From Allopusillimonas soli (lineage in GTDB: Bacteria; Pseudomonadota; Gammaproteobacteria; Burkholderiales; Burkholderiaceae_B): a stretch of 64,000 nucleotides of DNA. The notes beneath the pieces were generated by a model. The model was not told the origin of the DNA, made no database searches, and saw only the letters and a list, made by a program, of their open reading frames with translations. The stretch is from NCBI RefSeq assembly GCF_004153445.1, contig NZ_SDQC01000001.1:558001-622000 (forward strand). The letters are read 5' to 3'. Of this stretch, positions 55,605 to 63,454 are shown piece after piece. A program made the position numbers and the translations under genes. The first letter of the stretch is position 1, and the number at the start of each line of letters is the position of its first letter.

Positions 55605-56212
55605 ATGGCTACTATCGTTAAGACCCCTTCTGGCACATGGAAAGCCGTCATTCGAAAGACGGGCTGGCCGACTACGTCCAAAACATTTCGGACGAAGCGT
55701 GACGCCGAAGACTGGGCTAGACGCACCGAAGATGAAATGGTGCGCGGGGTATACATACAACGGGCACCCGGTGAGCGGCTAACACTTGCGTCGGCCCTGA
55801 AACGCTATTTAAAAGAAATCACACCGACAAAGCGCGAGTCAACGCGCGTCTCGGAGTACAAAAAAGCACAGCCACTGTTGAAGCACCTTGGCAAATACTC
55901 TCTCGCTGCTCTCAGCGCCGATACTGTCGCTCAGTACCGCGACATGCGACTAGCAGGTGATCCCGACGAGAACGGCAAGCTGGTACCACGTAGTAACAAC
56001 ACGGTGCGCTTGGAACTGGCGCTACTCAGTCACCTGTTCACCATCGCCATCAAGGAGTGGGGGCTGGGCCTGCCTTTCAACCCCGTATCCCAGATTCGTC
56101 GCCCCGCACCTGGCGCTGGCCGGAACCGCCGACTGACACCAGCCGAGAACAAACGGCTACGCATTTGCGGGCTGAGGACTTGGTAGGGAAGCTGGATAAG
56201 TTAGCTCAATAA
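55605..56212 (+). pseudogene. Tyrosine integrase with deleted catalytic core
   Basis: The N-terminal ~185 residues (arm- and core-binding domains: TIVKTPSGTWKAVIRKTG, then LSADTVAQYRDMRLAGD) are intact and in frame. The reading frame then ends at a TAG (56184-56186). In the next frame, from 56159 to the TAA at 56210-56212, THLRAEDLVGKLDKLAQ is the typical extreme C-terminus of such integrases. So a deletion of ~130-150 codons fused the two ends out of frame, removing the Arg-His-Arg-His residues and probably the Tyr. The element can no longer move by its own integrase. Confidence 0.8.
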
Positions 56213-56422
56213 AAGCTGCACTCACACCAATGTTGTACTGATCCGTCTTTATACGATAAGCTATAACAATAGTAACAATTAATGCCTTGCCGTATAAAGA
56301 TGTAATTTTCAAAACTTAATTGCCGCTGAGCGTGCCGAGCAGCGTCGGTGTACATCCTAAATGCTGACCTACTACTTGCCTTACCTATATCTTCTGCTGA
56401 TAGGTATAACAGGGGAGAACCA

Positions 56423-57595
56423 ATGGCGGATAAGAAACCATACCGATATCTCAATGCCCTTCTAGCAAAAACCGAATTTTCGAAGCAGAATTTCCGTGAT
56501 TTTCTCACTCCGGGAGCTGATATCGACACTCTGGAGGTTTTGCCAGAACACGATCTTGAGGGAATAATCTATATCAAAAAACCACAAGAACGTCGACCAC
56601 GATGGACATCGTTAATAGATGCAATTGCTGGCAAGCCTAACATCAGGCGCGTCAAGGACAACAACACCATTCAAAACTTAGATGCGCTCTTACTCAATGC
56701 GGTAAAAACAAAGGACCCAAGTCTAGTAATCACCATCCCAGAGATCATACAGTGGGATCGTGTCCTTGGCTTCAGTTTTACTCGTTCGAAAAAAGAACTG
56801 TCCCCAACACTGGACTCAGAAAAATACCTAGACAAGATTGACATTGCTTCCATATCTATTGAGTCCATTAAAAAAGACCGGTTATATGTTACTGACGTTG
56901 ATGAAAACACATTCAATCACTCAATCTATACATGCTTATATCTTGAGTTAGACTCTGCCGAAACAAAGAGAGTTCTTTTTGGCGGCAACTGGTACGAAAT
57001 CGACAAATCATTCATGAAGGGAATTGATGCTTCGCTGACTACCATTCAGCTTTCAGATCTCGACTTTCCAGGTGTTCGATCTTGGGAAGAAAACAACAAA
57101 ACAAAAATCGAATCCGAAGGTGACTATAACGAACGAGCAGCTCTTCATTTGAACTGCCACCTCCTTGACAGGAAGCTCGTTAAATGCTCAACGACAACAT
57201 CTCCGATTGAACTCTGCGATCTACTGACAGCCAATAAGCAGTTAATCCATGTAAAACACCGTAAAGGCGGATCTGCAGGACTGAGCCATCTTTTCGCACA
57301 AGGAGCGGTAGCCTCTGAAGTACTAATAGGCGACAAAGATTTTCGCAAAGAAGCTCGAAAAGTCCTTCGTGATAAAGTACATCAGGACGCTCCCAAGCTA
57401 GTGCCACTAAATGCCATAAAAAGCTCCGAGTATGAAGTTATATTCTTAATCCTCGGCGACAAAAAAAACCAGGTCAAAAACAATCTTCCATTCTTCAGCA
57501 AGGTCAATCTAGTTAGAACTCACGACAACCTAACCCAAAAAGGATTTCGTATTCGTGTAGCAGGAGCTGAACGAATAGCATGGGTTAAGCCGTGA
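56423..57595 (+). CDS. TIGR04141/DUF6119-family protein, shortened
   Basis: A 390-residue protein resembling the sporadically distributed TIGR04141 (DUF6119) family, which often sits in mobile islands and defence clusters but has no assigned function. Family-like parts are IIYIKKPQERRPRWTSL near 50, LVITIPEIIQWDRVLGF near 125, and LIHVKHRKGGSAGLSHLFAQG near 290-310. Relatives as I recall are ~540 residues, and the segment between RPRW and the PEI motif seems ~130 residues too short, suggesting an in-frame deletion. The gene is much richer in A+T than neighbours. The start has GGGGAGA upstream. Family identity is moderately sure. Confidence 0.65.
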   Translation: MADKKPYRYLNALLAKTEFSKQNFRDFLTPGADIDTLEVLPEHDLEGIIYIKKPQERRPRWTSLIDAIAGKPNIRRVKDNNTIQNLDALLLNAVKTKDPSLVITIPEIIQWDRVLGFSFTRSKKELSPTLDSEKYLDKIDIASISIESIKKDRLYVTDVDENTFNHSIYTCLYLELDSAETKRVLFGGNWYEIDKSFMKGIDASLTTIQLSDLDFPGVRSWEENNKTKIESEGDYNERAALHLNCHLLDRKLVKCSTTTSPIELCDLLTANKQLIHVKHRKGGSAGLSHLFAQGAVASEVLIGDKDFRKEARKVLRDKVHQDAPKLVPLNAIKSSEYEVIFLILGDKKNQVKNNLPFFSKVNLVRTHDNLTQKGFRIRVAGAERIAWVKP

Positions 57596-57649
57596 CTAAG
57601 TATTTTTCCCTTTCCTTCAAACCCATCTTGCATCAAGAAAAAAGCTGGT

Positions 57650-57676
57650 TTGAATGAGAGTCATGGACTCATTCAA
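57650..57676. terminator. Terminator hairpin after the DUF6119 gene
   Basis: TTGAATGAG and CTCATTCAA arms around a nine-base loop, followed by TTT. It lies 55 bases after the stop and ~28 bases past the 3' end of the convergent interrupted tRNA-Leu, so may serve both. Confidence 0.6.
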
Positions 57677-57703
57677 TTTCCGCAACAGTAACGAAGCTCT
57701 TGA

Positions 57704-58019
57704 TGGTGCCCGAGGCTAGAATCGAACTGGCACGCCTTGCGGCGGGGGATTTTCTTACCACTTCGGCTTTCACCGCCGCCATATCGAAAACGACGTTCGT
57801 GGTCTGGAGCACGCCTTCACCTTAGCCTTTCGACCGTAGGTGCCCGCCGTCTACTCTCTACACCTTCCTGGCGTTCAACCTACCAGGCTTGGCTCGGTAT
57901 TAGCTCGGATTATTCATCCAGGGCCTTCGCCGAGTTTGACGGGCTTCACCTAAAAGGTTTCCCTTTGAGGGCTCAATTTTCTCTGAGTCCCCTGCGTCTA
58001 CCAATTTCACCACTCGGGC
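57704..58019 (-). tRNA. tRNA-Leu (CAA) interrupted by a group I intron
   Basis: On the minus strand the 5' exon (58019-57985) starts GCCCGAGTGGTGAAATTGG and ends ...GGGGACTC; the 3' exon (57753-57707, CCA at 57706-57704) starts AAAATCCCCC. Joined, they give an 82-nt tRNA-Leu with anticodon loop CTCAAAA (CAA). The acceptor has a compensated change from the intact copy at 55377 (GCCCGAG/CTCGGGC). The T stem has one C-A mismatch (GCCAG/CTAGC), so the tRNA may be weak or the gene may be decaying. The exons are separated by 231 bases described below. Confidence 0.88.
57754..57984 (-). ncRNA. Group I intron in tRNA-Leu(CAA) anticodon loop
   Basis: A 231-nt self-splicing intron with the conserved elements in order: 5' guide region AAAATTGAGCCC, P element TCAAACTCGGCGAA, Q element ACCGAGCCAAGCC, R element GTAGAGAGTAGACGG and S element GAAGGCGTGCTCCAGACCAC. 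P7 can form as GAGTA with TGCTC. It ends in G as group I introns do. The start is very like cyanobacterial tRNA-Leu(UAA) introns, and the core like the small Azoarcus tRNA-Ile intron. No homing endonuclease is encoded. It splits the anticodon after C34, whose partner in the guide (GAG) is G, giving a C-G pair where U-G is usual. Confidence 0.85.
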
Positions 58020-58214
58020 ATCTTGTCTCGCACTTTATCATTATGCGACAAGGGTTAATGCGCAGATTCTCCTACCAATGAGTCAGTAATCAGCACGCGT
58101 TCGAACTCAGTGGCCGGGTGACCGAATGGGGATTAAATGCGTGCGCTATATTCCACGCATCGGATCGGTGCGGGGACATTACATCGCAATGGAGTTCGCA
58201 CCACTCGTACTAGA

Positions 58215-59987
58215 CTAAATGTGCGCCCATGCCATTGCATTGCTGACCGACTGATAGTCTGGAATTGCAGCCTTATATGTGTCGTCAGCAAGGCCAGCTA
58301 TAAAAGCCATGTGCGCCGCGTTCGTCTTGGCTATACCGAGGTGCGCCTCAATTGCACCCTTTGTCCATATCCACACGCCGATGGTTTTTAGTTCCTCATG
58401 CAGCCTGGTAATGCAGGGAATTGCGTCAGCCTGCCTCGCAAGCATTTCGTAGGCGACGGCTGCCGGTACCCCATTATGTTTGGTGGGAAGCCCATCTGCG
58501 TCAAGCCCGACATGTCCATCGTTCCTCAGCTGACCGAGAATGGTTTTGCAGGCTGCAAGGTCTGCATGCGCCGGATCGAGAAGGCCTTTTATCGGAGCAA
58601 TTCTGAACGCGAAATCCAGATCGACGATGGCTTTGCAGGGCACTCCCATAGCTCTGAGAACCTTCATCGTGTCCGGAATATTGGGTGTTCCTCCGATATC
58701 CACTAACCCGATCTTATCCTCGCCTGGCGTGACTCCCAGCACATCGTAAAAAATTGCGGGCAGGATCGTACGCTCAGTCTTGCCTTCCGTGATCACAACT
58801 CGCTCCGAGAACAAGATTTTGTTCGAGTTCGAAAGAGCGAAGAGCGCCTCCGATTGATGATCCGCATCATCAATCGCTGTCTTCACTGCATCCTGCATTC
58901 GCGGATAACACTTTGTCCCTTCCGCTGCGCTCCTGCGAATCAAGAGGGTGTTCGGCGCGTCTGAGCGCGAGATCATATTTGCCGAGTGCGTCGTGATGAC
59001 GATCTGATAGCCGTCTCCAGCTAGGCGGTTTAGGGCCGCACGCACCACTTCTATCGCCTGCGGATGTAGATATAGCTCTGGCTCATCGATGAGGAGAAGC
59101 GTTGTTCTACCTGCATTTTCAACACCCGCTCGTCGAACTTCAGCGAGGCATTTGATGAGCGCTATCTGGATGGACCGTTGAGCACCATGTCCGAAGGACG
59201 AGGCATCTCGACCATCAGGACTCTCATATCCCTCCTCGAATATTCGGAGTGTCGCTGATTTCATAAAGTCAGCGAACTCGGGCACTGGTATGTGGGTCTT
59301 TGCTGTAACGCCAGGGAAGAGCTTCGAGAGTTCACTCTGAATACGTCCGTCGAGATCGACCAGTGTTTCGTCTTTATCTACAGCATTCGCGGATAATCTT
59401 CTTCCAACATCCAGGAGTGCTTCCGCAACGACAGGCGAGTGTCTGTCTATGACTGGCGTCATGATCTCTTTTAAGAGTTTGCCAATGGTTGTGCCACTGC
59501 CGAATTTCCCCACATCCTCAGTGGCATTCTCCATCGCTCCGATGAAGATGGGCTCAGGAAACAGAGCGCCCATCGCGGCGTCGATGCCCGCCGGGTTCAC
59601 AGCCCATTCGTCTTGACCGTTTTCACGCCTAAGAACCTCGAAACGTATGGCGGTGGCGGTCTGTCCGGGAGTCGTTTGGGTGCGCCTCATGCGTATGCGG
59701 CCATCGACGATAAGCGGCTCGATGCGTCCACGATGTGCGTTGCCGATCGCATCAAGGACCTCGCCAGTTATCCCAGATATCTCAGCCTCGACAATGATGG
59801 GTTGATCTGCATGATGAAAGTCATCTATGGGGAGGCTTGACCGTTTGATAACCCAACCAATTGCCCGAATGATGTTCGTCTTGCCAGCGTTGTTGTAGCC
59901 CACCAATGGGGTGTAGTGTGAAAGCGGGAACAGTCCGTCCGATATGGATTTAAAGTTCTGAATCCGAACCTCGGAAATGTGGTGCAT
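58215..59987 (-). CDS. OLD-family ATP-dependent nuclease (ABC ATPase plus Toprim)
   Basis: A 590-residue protein with an SMC/RecF-like ATPase (Walker A GYNNAGKTN at 30-38, signature-like SSFGHGAQRS at 263-272, Walker B LLLIDEPELYLHP at 297-309) and a C-terminal Toprim nuclease domain (VVITEGKTER with Glu401, AIVDLDFA with Asp456/458). OLD proteins cut DNA, and some give phage immunity. No GajB-like helicase or PARIS partner follows, so it is a stand-alone class 1-type OLD. GGGAGAAG precedes the ATG. It sits in the tRNA-Leu island. Confidence 0.87.
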   Translation of the reverse strand: MHHISEVRIQNFKSISDGLFPLSHYTPLVGYNNAGKTNIIRAIGWVIKRSSLPIDDFHHADQPIIVEAEISGITGEVLDAIGNAHRGRIEPLIVDGRIRMRRTQTTPGQTATAIRFEVLRRENGQDEWAVNPAGIDAAMGALFPEPIFIGAMENATEDVGKFGSGTTIGKLLKEIMTPVIDRHSPVVAEALLDVGRRLSANAVDKDETLVDLDGRIQSELSKLFPGVTAKTHIPVPEFADFMKSATLRIFEEGYESPDGRDASSFGHGAQRSIQIALIKCLAEVRRAGVENAGRTTLLLIDEPELYLHPQAIEVVRAALNRLAGDGYQIVITTHSANMISRSDAPNTLLIRRSAAEGTKCYPRMQDAVKTAIDDADHQSEALFALSNSNKILFSERVVITEGKTERTILPAIFYDVLGVTPGEDKIGLVDIGGTPNIPDTMKVLRAMGVPCKAIVDLDFAFRIAPIKGLLDPAHADLAACKTILGQLRNDGHVGLDADGLPTKHNGVPAAVAYEMLARQADAIPCITRLHEELKTIGVWIWTKGAIEAHLGIAKTNAAHMAFIAGLADDTYKAAIPDYQSVSNAMAWAHI

Positions 59988-60264
59988 CTCTTCTCCCTCG
60001 GAATTTCGCCCAAAAAATTTTCTACATCATCAAACATCATCCCAATATATTTTGTTTCTTTTTTATTATTAAAGTTACTTTAACCATTTTTTCAGAGATC
60101 GGGAATACAAAGACAAAAAGTCTTTGCATACAGATTTGGAGGATTTCCGCACTTGCCATATCGACGCAGTCGTCGATAGTTCCCTTGGGAACGAGTTCAT
60201 GCGAACTCACAGCAGACTAGTTCGCCTTGGGGGTAAGAGAGCAGGAGCCGGTGTGCTATACCAA

Positions 60265-60800
60265 GAGGGTCTGTCATTAATTTCGTGTTTAGAGCCATAA
60301 CATACCGTCAAGGAGTATGTATGCCACGCAAACCCAAGACCCCGCTGGCCGAGTTTGCCGAGCATGCCCGCTGGGTTACTGAAGTCGTTTGGCGACGGGT
60401 CGGTAACGGCAAAGACGATCAACGCCGCGTCCTTGGCGTTTAAAAGGCGCTGATCGAACGTACGCTGAGTGGGGAGTAGGGAGCTTGATCACCACCTGAG
60501 CTATCCGGCTGGAGCAAGAGAGCCCGCAGAGGCGACCAGCTAGCGCCATGGCAAAGGTACCAAGACCGTCATGACCGAGGAGGGCGTGATCCGTATCAAG
60601 GTTCCTCGGTCATGACGGCAGCTTTGCCCCTTTACTCATCCCCAAAACACATGAGCGGCGTTTTACGTGATGACAAGACCATTACCATGTATGCCCGGAA
60701 CATGACCGTGCACGAGATTCAAGGATTTCTGCAGGAACAGTACGGCACTGAGATCTCGCCCGACTTCATCAGCTCGGTCACCGCTGAGGTGATGGCCTAA
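60265..60800 (+). mobile_element. IS256-family element, degenerate left part
   Basis: The left edge GAGGGTCTGTCATTAATTTCG (60265-60285) resembles an IS256-family terminal repeat. Downstream, broken transposase pieces are visible: KALIERTLSGE from 60444, KGTKTVMTEEGVIRIKVPR at ~60555-60614, and DDKTITMYARNMTVHEIQGFLQEQ with SPDFISSVTAEVMA up to the TAA at 60798-60800. Stops and deletions lie between them, and the right end is missing. A small frame at 60321-60443 (MPRKPKTPLAEFAEHARW...) probably belongs to its start. Confidence 0.7.
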
Positions 60801-60998
60801 TACCAAAGATTCCGGACAGCGCCACTCACCGGCCCCGACGAAAGACCGGACTGCGGCTTCTATGCCTGGTCTGGGCAAGAGACAGTTGATGGCGGAATTG
60901 CCTTTCGGAGACTGGAGTATGCCCACCCAAATGTAACTTCATGAAATTCATGTAACATACACTTGTCTGTATCAGTTGTGCACCGGCCAGGGTTAACA

Positions 60999-61628
60999 AT
61001 GACCACGAAATCTCAAGTCAACAAATCAGCCTTTAATCCTAATCCAGAATTGCCTTATGAGTTACGCATTAGCGACTTCGAGCATGCGATGCAGGATATT
61101 TATGATTTCTTCTACGATGTGAACACTCTGCTGTCAGCCAAGGGACTGCATCGTTTGGATGACATGATGAGGCCAGCGGCGATGTCGGGATTGATCTCGG
61201 ACATGGTGACGGCATCTCTGGCGAAGTTCTCTCGCGGGCTCGTTGAAAACACACATTTCAACGGCCATCCAGACCTGATCGTGCGAGGGATGTATGCGAG
61301 CGACTCTGTAGCGTCTGGCAGCAGTGGCGTCGAAATTAAGTCCACTCGAAAAGCTGGCGGTGCCGTCGACACGCACGGCGCCCGAACTCAATACATGTGC
61401 GTATTTGTGTATGTTGTAGACAACAAGACAGAGCCGGCCTCAGCGCGGGCACCAATGCGGTTCACTGAAGTCTATTTAGCGCACGTTGCCGAAACAGATT
61501 TCCGCAAGAATGCGCGAGGAGAGCTAGGCACGCGAACTGCGACTCTCCACAAAGAAGGGGTTGCCAAATTGCGAGCAGGATGGGTTTATAAGGAAGTCAC
61601 CGGCAGCTCTGCTCGCTCTGCAAGCTAG
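60999..61628 (+). CDS. Putative type II restriction endonuclease (PD-(D/E)xK)
   Basis: A 209-residue protein. GHPDLIVRG (Pro91-Asp92) followed by GVEIKSTRK (Glu112, Lys114) forms a PD-(D/E)xK active site with typical spacing. The remaining sequence I do not recognise. Its stop overlaps that of a convergent DNA methyltransferase by four bases, which strongly suggests a restriction-modification pair. Recognition site unknown. Start placed at ATG 60999 since residues before it lack a ribosome site. Confidence 0.72.
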   Translation: MTTKSQVNKSAFNPNPELPYELRISDFEHAMQDIYDFFYDVNTLLSAKGLHRLDDMMRPAAMSGLISDMVTASLAKFSRGLVENTHFNGHPDLIVRGMYASDSVASGSSGVEIKSTRKAGGAVDTHGARTQYMCVFVYVVDNKTEPASARAPMRFTEVYLAHVAETDFRKNARGELGTRTATLHKEGVAKLRAGWVYKEVTGSSARSAS

Positions 61629-62752
61629 AGAATGTCGATTTGGCCATCTTTAGTAGAAAGATTAGAAAGAAGTGGCACCGCCCGCGTGGCCAATCCATAA
61701 AACTCTTCGTCGAGTTCAACGCCGTAACTATCGTAACCAACGACATTAGCTGCTGCGAGCGTTGAGCCCGCCCCCATGAAAGGGTCGAGTATGACCCCTT
61801 TACCTAGAGGAAGCACTGCTCGGACCAACTGCCGCATAAACGCTTGGGGCTTCAAGGAAGGATGTGGCGCAATCTTCTTTTCATTCGCAGGAGTCGGGTG
61901 TGATTTGATCAGATCACCAAAGGGCCGTTCTTTTGACAGCCGACGAAAACCGCCTGTCCCCCAGCGGCGCAGATTGTCCTGAACTCTACCATCTAACGGC
62001 GCACGCAAGACTACCCAAGGTTCCCACTGCGATCGAGGCATAACGGAGACATCATCAAACTCGATATGCGCATTTTTGGGACGATCCCCGCCGCGCATTG
62101 TCATCACCTGACGAGCTATGTAGCCACGCAACTCCAATCCGGCTTGCCCCATAGCGTCAGCAACGATGTGGGCTAGTAGAGGGTTGGAAGCAATCACGAC
62201 ATTTGCACCCGGCACAATCACCCGCGCGACTAGCGTACCAAAGCGTTTGAAAAATGCATAAAGCGATCTTCGGTCTGCATCAGTGAGAACGGTAAAGCGT
62301 GGAAGAGGCGCACGCTGGTGACCATCAAATGACGGAGGGATACGCCACACCCCTCCTCTACCTGCACGCAACTTCGCTGTTTCCTTGCTCGTATATTCGA
62401 CAAGGCCATAGGGCGGATCGGTAACAACTGCATGGATGGATGCTGATTCTTGGCTAGCGAGCCATTCAAAGCAATCGCCCTGAACCAGTTGAGCTCGCCC
62501 AACTCGCACGACTTTCTTCTCAACGATCGCTTGAGAATGAACAGCGACACTTCGAAGTCTATATCTGCCCCGACCAGTGCGCTCAAAAACCGTGGGCGTG
62601 TTGAGGCTAAGATATGATCGCACTGAGGACTTGGGAACCTCACCAATGGTTCGGCTGACAGCAGCTGTGATCTCGTCGGTCGACGCATCCCCCCCAATCA
62701 GGGACAGGTATTGAAAAATTGAATCTCGGATGACACCAGGGGCGAACGACAT
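61625..62752 (-). CDS. DNA methyltransferase (beta-class, DPPY) with N-terminal HTH-like domain
   Basis: A 375-residue N6-adenine or N4-cytosine methyltransferase. Motif IV DPPY lies at 112-115 and motif I ILDPFMGAGST at 321-331; this order (IV before I) marks the beta class. The first ~70 residues look like a winged helix (GDASTDEITAAVSRTIG, RGRYRL) and could bind its own promoter, where a perfect palindrome lies at 62802-62819. It protects host DNA from the convergent nuclease. Confidence 0.87.
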   Translation of the reverse strand: MSFAPGVIRDSIFQYLSLIGGDASTDEITAAVSRTIGEVPKSSVRSYLSLNTPTVFERTGRGRYRLRSVAVHSQAIVEKKVVRVGRAQLVQGDCFEWLASQESASIHAVVTDPPYGLVEYTSKETAKLRAGRGGVWRIPPSFDGHQRAPLPRFTVLTDADRRSLYAFFKRFGTLVARVIVPGANVVIASNPLLAHIVADAMGQAGLELRGYIARQVMTMRGGDRPKNAHIEFDDVSVMPRSQWEPWVVLRAPLDGRVQDNLRRWGTGGFRRLSKERPFGDLIKSHPTPANEKKIAPHPSLKPQAFMRQLVRAVLPLGKGVILDPFMGAGSTLAAANVVGYDSYGVELDEEFYGLATRAVPLLSNLSTKDGQIDIL

Positions 62753-62801
62753 TGGTTACACTTTTACTAATGCAAACTCGGATACTTTCGATTGTATAGT
62801 T

Positions 62802-62819
62802 TTGACGTCTAGACGTCAA
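62802..62819. promoter_or_regulatory. Perfect palindrome upstream of the methyltransferase gene
   Basis: TTGACGTCTAGACGTCAA, 50 bases before the methyltransferase start. It contains GACGTC twice, two bases apart. It may be an operator bound by the methyltransferase HTH domain, or a cluster of target sites. Confidence 0.55.
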
Positions 62820-63041
62820 TTTATATACTTCAAAATACAGTCGAATATCCCGAAGCTAAATCATGGTTCGGTAGAGGTTATGGCAGTCTTCAACGTATGC
62901 AGCAATGACAACTACATCATTTCAATATGCTGAGCCGCTAAATACTTCCCCGTCGATTGGGGCTTCGGTCGAGGCGCTCTTAGCCGACCTAGATGCCTTC
63001 ATCGAGCAGCAGAGCACATTGAGAGAGTTGTACTGCGCCGA

Positions 63042-63055
63042 AGTTTCGGTACAGT
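63042..63055 (+). repeat. Arm-type repeat near attR
   Basis: Second copy of AGTTTCGGTACAGT (first at 55552-55565), ~130 bases inside the degenerate tRNA-Leu copy. Supports the island limits. Confidence 0.5.
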
Positions 63056-63185
63056 ACGAGTACACACATCAGTTTGTGCCAATTTTCAAAAATTTCGCTA
63101 GCCTACTGTTTTTAAACTACTTTTACCTAACTCAGTCTACGCTCGCATTCGCACCACTTCCCTACACAAACACCTTCGCACGCAA

Positions 63186-63237
63186 ACTCAAAATCCCCCG
63201 CCCCAAGGCGTGCCAGTCCGATTCCGCTCCCGCACCA
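63186..63237 (+). repeat. Attachment site attR (degenerate 3' half of tRNA-Leu)
   Basis: Begins ACTCAAAATCCCCCGCC and ends GCACCA, matching 55408-55461 in all but about seven positions with a two-base shortening. It lacks a 5' half and cannot be a working tRNA. A tRNA-type terminator follows at 63254-63294, as if this was once the real gene end. Confidence 0.75.
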
Positions 63238-63253
63238 ATTATAAACACAAATG

Positions 63254-63294
63254 AAAGACCCACAGATCATTGATTTATAGGTCTTTTTTATTTT
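63254..63294 (+). terminator. Rho-independent terminator after attR
   Basis: AAAGACC (63254-63260) pairs with GGTCTTT (63280-63286), followed by TTTATTTTT. It lies 17 bases past the tRNA-Leu 3' copy, and was probably the original tRNA-Leu terminator before the island separated them. Confidence 0.75.
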
Positions 63295-63454
63295 TGTGAG
63301 GATAGAATTTTGGGGACGCTGCTTACATAAAAAACCATAAAGGGCACCTTGACGATCAAGGCACTAGTGGCCACAACCCCTCCGATATAGGAAACCAAGA
63401 AAGAGCAGGGTAATCAACGGAGCCTCATATAGGAGTGTGATTGGTCAACCACGG

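Noticed and set aside
57737-58081. 114-residue open frame on the plus strand
   Set aside because: Lies across the intron-bearing tRNA-Leu on the other strand; the RNA structure explains this sequence.
58215-59987. Gabija GajA
   Set aside because: No UvrD-like GajB gene on either side, so only OLD family is claimed.
62905-63273. 122-residue open frame before the LysR fragment
   Set aside because: No recognisable domain, and its 3' third is the degenerate tRNA-Leu copy; probably chance, although the first 60 codons could be a relic.
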